Shown here one piece after another: positions 13,346 to 20,164 of a stretch of 20,164 bases of DNA. Location: assembly GCA_007127275.1 (NCBI GenBank), contig SKZP01000277.1:1-20164 (forward strand), in the 5' to 3' direction. A program made the translations under genes and the position numbers. The notes beneath the pieces are model-generated. The model was not told the origin of the DNA and ran no database searches. It saw nothing but the letters and a program-made list of their open reading frames with translations. Position 1 is the stretch's first letter. Every line of letters begins with the position of its first letter. Source of the DNA: Planctomycetota bacterium. GTDB taxonomy: Bacteria > Planctomycetota > UBA8742 > SKZP01.

Positions 13346-15130
13346 ATGAGTACCGACGACTCGAACGACCGGCAAGACAAGCGCGAAAAGGGACGAAAAC
13401 AAAAGGATCTCTTTGCCGCGCACGACTCCGACTCCGCCGCGTCACCTCCGCGAAAGGGGCGCACGCGGGACTTGGCCCGCAATCTGCACGTGCATCTGAG
13501 CGTCGACGCCGACGAGGCGGACGACAAAGAGACGCACGCACCGGGGGACGAGGAGGATACCGGCGAGTCCGCCGGCGAGCGGAGGGAGAATGCGCCGCCG
13601 CGCAGCACCTCGGTCAACCTCGAGTTCGACAGCACCGCCACACCTGCGCTCGAGCCGCCCGAGCCGCTTGCCCCGTCACGGGCTCGCTTACATCCGGCGC
13701 CGCAACGACGAAGCCGCGGCTCCGGCGCTGAAGGCCCCGACGCCGACTCGGAGTTGCTGACCGTCTCCCAGTTGACCGGGCGCCTGCGGCGGAGTGTCGA
13801 ACGCAGCTTCGGCGACGTGTGGGTCGTCGGCGAAGTCGCCGGCCTCTCGGCGCGCAGCCACCGGTTCTTCACGCTCAAGGACGACGCGGCGCGCCTAAAG
13901 TGCGTCATGTGGGCGAGCGACGCGGCACGGCTGCGCTTCGAAGTCAAAGACGGCCTCGACGTGCTCGTGCGCGGTCGCTTGAGCATGTACGAGCCGCACG
14001 GCCAGGTGCAGCTTTATGTGACCCACATGCAGCCGCAGGGAATTGGCGCGCTGCAGCTCGCCTACGAGCAACTCAAGGAGCGGCTCGCCACCGAGGGACT
14101 TTTTGCGGAGGAGCGCAAGCGGCCGCTGCCGTTTCTTCCTCGCCGCGTCGGCGTCATCACCTCCCGGCACGGGGCGGCGCTGCGCGACGTCATGCAAACC
14201 CTGCGGGCTCGTTTCCCGGGGATGCCGTTACTGCTTGCCGACGCACGCGTTCAAGGCGAGGGGGCCGTGGCGGAACTTGTCGACGCCATTCGCAAGATGA
14301 ACCGCTACGTTGCCCGCGGGGGCGTTGTCGACGTACTGCTGATTACCCGCGGCGGCGGCTCCTACGAGGACCTCGTCGCCTTCAACGACGAGTCGGTGGC
14401 GCGGGCCATTGCCGCCTCCCGCATCCCAACGGTCTCGGCGGTCGGGCACGAAGTCGACACGACCATTGCCGACCTTGTCGCCGACCGCCGTGGCACCACG
14501 CCGACCGACGGCGCGCGTCTCGTCGTACCGGAGCGTGGCGAACTCGAACGGCGCGTCCGCCTCGCGCAGCGGCGTCTGCAGGCGGTCATCCGCCACCGGC
14601 TCCATGCCGCACAAGCCACGGTGCGCGAGGCGCAAAGCCGGCTCGAGCGCAGCTCGCCGCACGGGCGGCTGCGTGGCGTGCGCCACCGGCTCGACGTGCT
14701 CGACCAGCGCTTCCATGCCGCCCTCTCCCAGCGGCTCGGCGCGACGCAGAACCGACTCGACCGGGCCCGCGAGGCGTTGTTGCACCTCGACCCGGCGCGA
14801 GCGCTGCTGCCACGGCTGCGCGAGCGACTCGGAAACAACGAGCGACGCCTGCATCGCGCCATGCGCCTGTACGTGCAACAACGTCGCGACCAACTCGCCG
14901 CGGCCGCGCAAGCCCTCGAGGCCTACTCGCCACTTAAGGTCCTCGCACGCGGCTACTCGGTTACGCTCTCCTCGGAGGGGCAAGCGCTCCTCGACGCAAG
15001 CGACGCGCAAGTCGGCGAAGAGATTCACACGCGACTGCACCGCGGCCATCTGCGCTCGCGCATTACCGCCCTGGAGCCCCCCTCTTCGCCCGAGCCGCCC
15101 GAGCCACTCGAGTCGCCCGACGAGGCCTGA
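13346..15130 (+). CDS. xseA: exodeoxyribonuclease VII large subunit
   Basis: Catalytic subunit of exonuclease VII, which degrades single-stranded DNA to oligonucleotides in repair, in the cytosol with XseB. Residues 137-232 are the OB-fold domain (LTVSQLTGRLRRSVE, then VWVVGEVAGLSARSHRFFTLKD). The catalytic core follows: LPRRVGVITSRHGAALRDV (264-282), LLITRGGGSYEDLVAFND (331-348), PTVSAVGHEVDTTIADLVAD (361-380) and RRGTTPTDGA. A long arginine-rich coiled-coil region comes next, then the closing LKVLARGYSV motif. At 594 residues it is longer than usual (400-450), mostly from a 135-residue acidic, Pro/Arg-rich, probably disordered N-terminus. The ATG at 13346 has no clear Shine-Dalgarno; a start nearer 13740 cannot be excluded. 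No xseB follows. Confidence 0.93.
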   Translation: MSTDDSNDRQDKREKGRKQKDLFAAHDSDSAASPPRKGRTRDLARNLHVHLSVDADEADDKETHAPGDEEDTGESAGERRENAPPRSTSVNLEFDSTATPALEPPEPLAPSRARLHPAPQRRSRGSGAEGPDADSELLTVSQLTGRLRRSVERSFGDVWVVGEVAGLSARSHRFFTLKDDAARLKCVMWASDAARLRFEVKDGLDVLVRGRLSMYEPHGQVQLYVTHMQPQGIGALQLAYEQLKERLATEGLFAEERKRPLPFLPRRVGVITSRHGAALRDVMQTLRARFPGMPLLLADARVQGEGAVAELVDAIRKMNRYVARGGVVDVLLITRGGGSYEDLVAFNDESVARAIAASRIPTVSAVGHEVDTTIADLVADRRGTTPTDGARLVVPERGELERRVRLAQRRLQAVIRHRLHAAQATVREAQSRLERSSPHGRLRGVRHRLDVLDQRFHAALSQRLGATQNRLDRAREALLHLDPARALLPRLRERLGNNERRLHRAMRLYVQQRRDQLAAAAQALEAYSPLKVLARGYSVTLSSEGQALLDASDAQVGEEIHTRLHRGHLRSRITALEPPSSPEPPEPLESPDEA

Positions 15131-15168
15131 CCCACAGCGCGGCGATCAAAGGCGCCAGTTCCTGCGCC

Positions 15169-15205
15169 CCACAGAGCCACCGTGCAGGCGTCGTTCCATC
15201 TGTGG
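15169..15205. terminator. dyad between converging xseA and E1-like genes
   Basis: CCACAGA (15169-15175) and TCTGTGG (15199-15205) form a perfect 7-bp stem with a 23-nt loop in the 129-nt gap between two 3' ends. No T-tract follows, so terminator function is only suggested by place. Confidence 0.25.
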
Positions 15206-15259
15206 CCCCGAAGCGGCATCCGAGGGCAGCCGGGGCGAGAGTCCGTGCCGCGCGCGGTC

Positions 15260-16153
15260 TTAATGCGTGGACAACGGTTCGCGGCAGAAGGGCTCGACGC
15301 AGCGGGGGTTGCGCATCGCGGTGGCGCGCTGGACGTCGTGCTGCGGCGTTTCGCTTCGTAGGACGACACCCAGATGCGGGCGGAGGCGGTTGTCGTCGCC
15401 CGCGGGCCACGTGCCGGTGGAGCGGTAGGTGGGAAGGCCGACGAGCAGTTTGATCGCTTCGCTCGCCATTTGGGCGGCTACCCAACTCGTTTGCGTGGAA
15501 ATGCTCGGAAACGCGGCGCGGGCTTCGACGAAGAACTCGAGGCAGGTTTGCTGCCGACGTCGCTCCATCACCCCGGCGAGGTATTCGGGCGTCCAGTTGC
15601 AGACGAGGCAGGCGGTGCCGGGGAGCTCGCAGGTACGCATTTGCGTGAAGTCCGCCCCCATCGCCCCTTCGATCAGGAAGCGGCTGTAGCCGGTCTCGTG
15701 GGCGAAGCCGAGCAGGTGCATGTTCAGGTAGTGGCGCGCATGGTCGTCGTCGACACCGCAGATGGTCAGGTCGATCTCGCGCCACGCCTCGTGCGGAACC
15801 TCCTCGATCGGCCGAGCATACGTCTCGACCCGCGTTGGCCAGCCCAATTGCCCGGCGGTCTCGGCGATCGCGGCGGGCTTCGGGGTTTTCGCGCGGGCGT
15901 GCTCGGGACGAAAAAGGACACAACGGTTCAGGTTCGACTCGACGACGACATCCGGATCCACAAGTGCAATCGCGCCGAGGCCGACCATGCCGAGATGCTT
16001 GACAATCTCGTTGCCGACGGCGCCCGCACCGACGACCAGCACTCGGGAAACGGCGAGCGTTTCCAGCGCGCGCTCCCCGAAGTAGCGGCGGGTGCGGGCG
16101 TGACGGTCGCTGTGCCCTTTCGGCGGCGGGGGTGGCTGCGCCTCGCTCATCAT
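15260..16153 (-). CDS. E1-like ThiF/MoeB-family adenylyltransferase
   Basis: This 297-residue protein has the adenylating fold of the ThiF/MoeB/HesA/E1 family, which activates the C-terminus of a ubiquitin-like or sulfur-carrier protein with ATP. Visible are the nucleotide loop VVGAGAVGNEIVKHLGMVGLG (40-60), DPDVV (66-70), SNLNRCVLF (73-81, with the family Asn/Arg), Lys89, VDDDHAR (135-140), one CxxC (C182/C185) and the helix QMASEAIKLLVG (228-239). A Cys at 204 (QQTC) may be the thioester or persulfide residue. The second zinc pair is C-x4-C (C285/C290), not the usual CxxC. The double ATG at 16153 follows CGGAG. No ThiS/MoaD-like, E2-like or JAB-protease gene is adjacent, so the partner is unknown. 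Confidence 0.88.
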   Translation of the reverse strand: MMSEAQPPPPPKGHSDRHARTRRYFGERALETLAVSRVLVVGAGAVGNEIVKHLGMVGLGAIALVDPDVVVESNLNRCVLFRPEHARAKTPKPAAIAETAGQLGWPTRVETYARPIEEVPHEAWREIDLTICGVDDDHARHYLNMHLLGFAHETGYSRFLIEGAMGADFTQMRTCELPGTACLVCNWTPEYLAGVMERRRQQTCLEFFVEARAAFPSISTQTSWVAAQMASEAIKLLVGLPTYRSTGTWPAGDDNRLRPHLGVVLRSETPQHDVQRATAMRNPRCVEPFCREPLSTH

Positions 16154-16172
16154 GCGGCTCCGCGGGGGCTAG

Positions 16173-16287
16173 TGTTGTATCTGGGCGCAATCTTCGGCTT
16201 GCGCGTAGCGAGCGAAACGCGCAGGAAGTCGAGCAGCGAAGAGTCGAACGCCGTAGCACAACTCGAAGATTGCGCCCTGACGCAACA
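16173..16287. repeat. 115-bp imperfect inverted repeat, possible leader RNA structure
   Basis: The arms GGGCGCAATCTTCG (16183-16196) and its exact complement (16264-16277) extend outward for 10 more positions, 7 of them matching (16173-16182 with 16278-16287). The 67-nt interior contains a nested hairpin, GCGCGT/ACGCGC (16201-16222). On the minus strand the structure ends about 10 nt before the Shine-Dalgarno of the E1-like gene, so it may be in that mRNA's leader. Confidence 0.65.
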
Positions 16288-16481
16288 TCAGGGTCGCTGA
16301 CGACTCCTGCATTCGGCCTCGACGACCCGTTCGAGCGCCCTGTCGAAATGATACACCCGCCGATCCGTGCGGGGAACGTCGCCGCGACGCCCACCACCTT
16401 CGCCCGTGGGCCGGGGCGCGAACCGGGCGCGACCGGCGGCGCACGAGATCCGTGCGACCCGCGCGGCGGGAAACGAGTGCG

Positions 16482-16651
16482 ACGGGCGAAGCCCGCGACG
16501 CCGTTAAGGTTTGACGAAGTAGGGCGAGCGCAAGGCGCAAGCCCTGCAAGGCGAACCCGCGTGGCTCCGTGCTTTGCCTCGCAGGGCTTGCCCCTTGCGC
16601 TCGCCTCGAACCGAAACCGTACCAGCAGTCGGGCGACGCGGCGACGCCCGT
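16482..16651. repeat. large palindromic element with 30-bp arms, MITE- or REPIN-like
   Basis: The arms at 16523-16552 and 16576-16605 are reverse complements at 28 of 30 positions, with a 23-nt centre. Outside them, similarity continues with small indels out to ACGGGCG (16482-16488) and CGCCCGT (16645-16651). The flanks include the same GGGCGAAGCCC and GCCCGTGGGC cores as the short REP-like palindromes elsewhere in the window. No transposase gene or target-site duplication is evident. Confidence 0.7.
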
Positions 16652-16872
16652 GGGCTTGGGTGCGAGGTTTCCCCAAATTGCAGATGCGCGGGAAGCAGTG
16701 ACGCCGGTCGTCCGGCGGCGGGCGGTGTGGTAAGATGCCACTGGTGCATCTGGCGCGTGCAAACAAATGCCGGCTGCACGTCGTTATTCTGCTAGCACGG
16801 GCACGGCGGCCGCCAGTCTGCAGTGTGCGCCGGTCGTTTCTCAAACGCGTTCCGCGAGAACATCTCTGAATC

Positions 16873-19800
16873 ATGCGCTTCGAGCAACATCTCCCGTCAC
16901 GAGCCCACGCCCTCGGCCCCCTGCGCACCGCGGCACTCGTGGGTTGCGCGCTTTTGCCCCTGCTGGCGCTGCATGCGTGGCCGGCGGCGCTCGCTGCCCC
17001 GAAGGGGCCGGCGCCGGTGGCGAAGGCAGCGGCGAAGCAGGCCCGCGGCGGCTCGTATGAGCACCCCATTGCCCGCGACCTGTTCGACCGGGCCATGCGC
17101 GCCTACGACGAAGCCCAGATTGCCGACGAGCGCCTGGAGCGACCCGACCTCAACGCATCCGACCGGCGACGGCTCGAGCGGAGTCGACGCGAGGCATTGC
17201 GCGAAGGCGCACGGCTGCTGCAGCGCATTTTGAACGACCGGGAGTTGCGTGACGCCGTCCTTTGGGACAGTGAGGAAGAACGCTTCTTCGGTGTCAGCCC
17301 CACGGTGCGGCGCACGTTGTTGGAGCAGGGAGAGCTCGCCCGGCAGGTGTACCGCGACCATGTCGACTCGGATGCCGACCACGCAGTGCGTCGGGCGCGG
17401 GCCACCGGTGACGCGGAGCGTTTGGCCGAAGTGGTGCTGACCTACCCGTTCTCTACCGCCGCACTCCCGGCGGGAATGGACGCCGCACGAATCTTTTGGG
17501 AAGCGGGCGAGGTGGACCGCGCCGCGGCGTTGGCCCGCCGACTGTTGGAGCGCGACGACCTCGAGAAGCCGCAGGGGGGGATGCTCGTCGCCTTGGCCGC
17601 CTACGCTTACGGCTTGCAGGGCCGGGTCTACGAAGCGACGGAGATGCGACGCCTTGCCGCGACACGCTTCCCCGAGGTGCGCGTCGCCACGGGGCGGACG
17701 ACGCAGCCGCTGGGGGAGATCGTTGCGGAGCAGGTGGCACGCGCCGAGGAGTACGCCAGCGGCAGTACCGAGGCACTGAGTTGGCCGAGCCAGGCAAGTG
17801 AGGCGCGTGGCGGACACTACGGCGTCGGCACCGTCGAGGCGGAGGAGTTGAAGTGGCGCCAGCGCTTCGCCGACCCGACACGGTCCGGGCCAACCGAGCA
17901 CTACTCGCTGGGCTACGACAGCTTCGACTTGCCACGGCGCTTTCCCGCCGCGAACGAGTCGCTGCTCGTCGTACCCAACCGCACTGGCGTCCTCGTCTAC
18001 AACCTCTTCGACGACCGCCGCCTGTGGAGCTACGAAGTGCCCATTGACAGCCCCGACAACAGGCGGATGCGCAGCCGCGACGGCGAGTTTTGGCTCGACG
18101 AGCGGCGCAACCGCGACCCCGCGAGTATTGACACGGCGACCATTGCCGGCGACGAGGTCTACGTGCCCCTGGAGACGCCGATGCAGTACGCCTTGCACGA
18201 CCCGGACGGCGTCGGCGCCAACCGCCATCAAAACCGCATCTGGGGCACCTGCATCATCAGCTTCGCCCCGCGGCGCCGTTTATACAGCTTCGACGCGCAC
18301 AGCGGCGAAATCCGCTGGCAAGTGGGGGCAAGCTGGGACGACCGCGAAGCGCCCATTCACGAAACGCTCTCCTACACCACCGCTCCGCTCGTGCTCGGGC
18401 AACGTGTCTACGCCTCCGCGGCAAAGGTGCTCGACCAGAACGCGCACGTGTTCGTCGTCGCCTTTGACCGCGACGCCCCCGACCGTACCGACGGCGGGGA
18501 CGGAAATGACGACGAGCCGCCCAAGCCCGAGGTGCTGTGGGAAACAAAGATTGGCAGCGGCCTGCAGGAGACCAACCTCTTCGGCCGGCCGACACGCGAG
18601 CCGGTCCCCTCCGCGCTTGCGTATCAGTCGCACCGACTCTTCGTCTCAACGAACATTGGCACCGTCGCCGCGTTGGATGCGCTGACCGGCGAACAACTTT
18701 GGTCGTTCCCGTATGACCGCATGTCGTTTGTGCCCCCGGTCGAACTCAACAACCACTACCGCGACCTCACCTGGTTCAATATGCCGCCGGTGGTACACGA
18801 CGGTCGAGTCTACGTCGCCCCCATGGATTCGAACTGGTTGTATGCCCTGGATGCGGAAACAGGCGAGGAGCTGTGGAAGCTGCCGTGGCGGCCGCGTACC
18901 CCGCGTGACGAGGCGCGGTATCTGCTCGGCGTGCATGGCGACTACCTGTATTGGGTCGGCGAGCGCTACCTGTTCCGGACGCATCTCGACCGTCCGCGGA
19001 TTGAGCACTTCGATCTGACCCGCTCCTTTCACACGAACGTGTCCGGGCGGCCCATTCTCGTCGACGGCGTGGTCTACGCGGCGACCACGAATCACAACAT
19101 TGTCCGTTTCGACGTCGAACGGCGCCGCCACCGAGCCACGGTACGCCGGGGCCTCGGCCTGGTCGGCGGCAACCTCGCACTCTCGAACGGGGTGCTCGTC
19201 GCCGTGAACGACCGGCAGTTCGGCGTCGCCTACGACTGGGAGTCTCTGCTCGCCGACCTGCAACGACGCGAACGAGCCCGCCCGAACGACCCTCGGATCA
19301 AGCTACGCATTGCCGACATTGCTCGGCAACGCGGCGACGGGCAAGGCCGCGAGATGGCCATTGAGTACTACGAAGAGGTGCTTTCGCTCACCGAGAGCCT
19401 CGTTACCGTCGAAGCGCGCCAAGCGACCCGGCAGGCACACCGCGGGCTCCTCTCCCTGTGGATGGAGACGTATGAGCGGGCTCGGGATACCGGCGACCGC
19501 GCCGGCCAACGGGAGGCGCTCGAAAACGCGCAACGGCACGTGCGAAGTCCCGAGGACGGCATCTCCATTCTGCTGATGCGCCTGCGGCATACGCGACAGC
19601 ACGACAACGACACTGCCCTTGCGGTGCTCGAGGAGTTGCGCGACGAATACGGCAGCTTCCGTCACGACTTTCCGGAGCATGGCCGCGTCAGCGTCGAGCA
19701 GTTCGCCCTCGTCGAGGGGGCCCGGCTTGCCGAGTCGCTCGGCCGGCACCGTCACGCCATTGAGTTGTGGCAGCGGGCTCTGGAGCGCTACGGTCGCGAG

Positions 19801-20164
19801 CGCCTCGAGGAGAGTCGGCTTGCCGAGGTGGCACGGGAGCGCATTGACGAGTTGATTGGTGTCGCCGGGCGCGCGGCATATTCGGAGATTGAGCGCCGCG
19901 CCGAGGAGGCGTATGAAGAAGCCGTCGCGCGGCAAAATGCCACTGCGGCGATGTCGGTGGCACGCCGCTTTCCCAACAGCCGTGTGGCGCCGCGCGCACT
20001 GCTTGCGCGAGCTCGCTGGGGGCTCGAACGGGCCGACGGCGAGGCGCGAGAGCCGGACGAGGAGGTGCTCGCCGAGGTGGTCGAGGTGTTGCGCCGCGTG
20101 CGCGACGAATACGGCGACTCCCCGGTGCGTCCCGAGGCGCTGCTGTTGCTGGCCCGCGCCTACA
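16873..20164 (+). CDS. large secreted PQQ-like beta-propeller and helical-repeat protein (partial, runs off the window)
   Basis: The frame is open from the ATG at 16873 to the window end, at least 1097 residues. Residues 1-42 look like a Sec signal peptide: basic start, hydrophobic AALVGCALLPLLALHAWPAALA, cleavage after about residue 42. Residues 60-320 are charged and helical. Propeller blades follow, with YNLFDDRRLW (376-385), YSFDAHSGEIRW (471-482), VAALDALTGEQLW (598-610) and YALDAETGEELW (657-668). These are the PQQ-like blade pattern. From about residue 790 an alpha-helical, TPR-like region continues to the edge. Such proteins are common in planctomycetes, probably extracytoplasmic scaffolds; a dehydrogenase role is unlikely without the cofactor-binding residues, which I cannot identify. 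No good Shine-Dalgarno precedes the ATG. The 3' end is outside the window. Confidence 0.85.
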   Translation, partial: MRFEQHLPSRAHALGPLRTAALVGCALLPLLALHAWPAALAAPKGPAPVAKAAAKQARGGSYEHPIARDLFDRAMRAYDEAQIADERLERPDLNASDRRRLERSRREALREGARLLQRILNDRELRDAVLWDSEEERFFGVSPTVRRTLLEQGELARQVYRDHVDSDADHAVRRARATGDAERLAEVVLTYPFSTAALPAGMDAARIFWEAGEVDRAAALARRLLERDDLEKPQGGMLVALAAYAYGLQGRVYEATEMRRLAATRFPEVRVATGRTTQPLGEIVAEQVARAEEYASGSTEALSWPSQASEARGGHYGVGTVEAEELKWRQRFADPTRSGPTEHYSLGYDSFDLPRRFPAANESLLVVPNRTGVLVYNLFDDRRLWSYEVPIDSPDNRRMRSRDGEFWLDERRNRDPASIDTATIAGDEVYVPLETPMQYALHDPDGVGANRHQNRIWGTCIISFAPRRRLYSFDAHSGEIRWQVGASWDDREAPIHETLSYTTAPLVLGQRVYASAAKVLDQNAHVFVVAFDRDAPDRTDGGDGNDDEPPKPEVLWETKIGSGLQETNLFGRPTREPVPSALAYQSHRLFVSTNIGTVAALDALTGEQLWSFPYDRMSFVPPVELNNHYRDLTWFNMPPVVHDGRVYVAPMDSNWLYALDAETGEELWKLPWRPRTPRDEARYLLGVHGDYLYWVGERYLFRTHLDRPRIEHFDLTRSFHTNVSGRPILVDGVVYAATTNHNIVRFDVERRRHRATVRRGLGLVGGNLALSNGVLVAVNDRQFGVAYDWESLLADLQRRERARPNDPRIKLRIADIARQRGDGQGREMAIEYYEEVLSLTESLVTVEARQATRQAHRGLLSLWMETYERARDTGDRAGQREALENAQRHVRSPEDGISILLMRLRHTRQHDNDTALAVLEELRDEYGSFRHDFPEHGRVSVEQFALVEGARLAESLGRHRHAIELWQRALERYGRERLEESRLAEVARERIDELIGVAGRAAYSEIERRAEEAYEEAVARQNATAAMSVARRFPNSRVAPRALLARARWGLERADGEAREPDEEVLAEVVEVLRRVRDEYGDSPVRPEALLLLARAY

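Larger units (their letters stand above)
16154..16872. other. repeat-filled gap between the E1-like and PQQ genes
   Basis: These 719 bases lie between divergent genes and contain no recognisable gene, though open frames exist because of high GC. Two large inverted repeats dominate: one at 16173-16287 just upstream of the E1-like gene, and one centred at 16564. The last 200 bases before the PQQ gene should hold its promoter; I see only a weak -10-like TAAGAT near 16731-16736 and no matching -35. Confidence 0.6.

Noticed and set aside
16173..16287. Possible H/ACA-type guide RNA, suggested by the Cbf5-like gene and an ATACAA next to ACA on the minus strand
   Set aside because: These boxes are short and expected by chance, the stem is a near-perfect duplex without a clear pseudouridylation pocket or kink-turn, and no target was identified. 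It is better treated as an undefined repeat or leader.
16169..16762. 197-residue open frame in the repeat-rich gap
   Set aside because: It is made almost entirely of the inverted repeats, so its protein-like stretches are translated palindromes.
16933..16950. Lipobox-like LVGC in the signal region of the PQQ gene
   Set aside because: The cysteine is in the middle of the hydrophobic stretch, with too short an h-region before it; a standard Sec signal cleaved after ALA fits better.
15063..17096. 677-residue open frame on the minus strand
   Set aside because: It overlaps xseA, lies out of frame with the well-supported E1-like gene, crosses the inverted repeats, and is Arg/Pro/Ala-rich without any family motif. 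It is an open frame produced by high GC.
16897..18231. 444-residue open frame on the minus strand
   Set aside because: It is antisense to the PQQ/TPR gene, whose frame shows a signal peptide and propeller blades.
1..20164. tRNA, rRNA, CRISPR, prophage or integron elements
   Set aside because: No T-loop or cloverleaf pattern, rRNA-like sequence, regularly spaced repeats, integrase or transposase was seen on either strand by eye.

Overview
The window is GC-rich, gene-dense chromosomal DNA. Two genes point to a planctomycete or a close relative. One is a Ser/Thr kinase with an N-terminal zinc ribbon. The other is a very large secreted PQQ-propeller/helical-repeat protein. Other hints are the long, repeat-bearing intergenic gaps and the low-complexity N-terminal extensions on housekeeping enzymes. 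There is no rRNA or tRNA to settle the taxonomy, so this is an inference. I see no phage, transposase, CRISPR array or toxin-antitoxin genes.

Layout. 1-4.2 kb: an ASCH-domain (PUA-like) protein (+), converging on hemD (-), then a Ser/Thr protein kinase (+). 4.3-13.0 kb: eight minus-strand genes. In transcription order these are a Cbf5-like pseudouridine synthase, thiol peroxidase (tpx), a membrane-anchored coiled-coil/TPR protein, dihydropteroate synthase (folP), WrbA, a cold-shock-domain protein, diaminopimelate epimerase (dapF) and a small unknown protein. Only the TPR gene and folP are spaced tightly enough (23 nt) to look like one operon; the others have 180-500 nt leaders. 13.3-15.1 kb: exonuclease VII large subunit (xseA, +). 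15.3-16.2 kb: an orphan E1-like/ThiF-family adenylyltransferase (-). 16.9 kb to the end: the PQQ/TPR secreted protein (+), which runs off the window.

The most notable gene is the pseudouridine synthase at 12055-13035. Its motifs, the absence of the bacterial TruB thumb insertion and its PUA domain all look like archaeal/eukaryotic Cbf5 (the H/ACA RNP catalytic subunit) rather than bacterial TruB. No Nop10, Gar1 or L7Ae gene is visible nearby. Second is the kinase, which has about 108 residues between DFG and APE, with a predicted helical insertion in the activation segment.

The intergenic regions hold real structure. A perfect 11-bp-arm dyad sits on the -10/+1 region of the cold-shock gene. 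A palindrome with a half-site repeat lies over the wrbA promoter. Several short REP-like palindromes are present. Two large inverted repeats (one with 30-bp arms matching at 28 positions) fill the gap between the E1-like gene and the PQQ gene. The genes are mostly independent housekeeping functions (haem, lysine/peptidoglycan, folate, peroxide and quinone detoxification, RNA modification, DNA repair), not an obvious single system.
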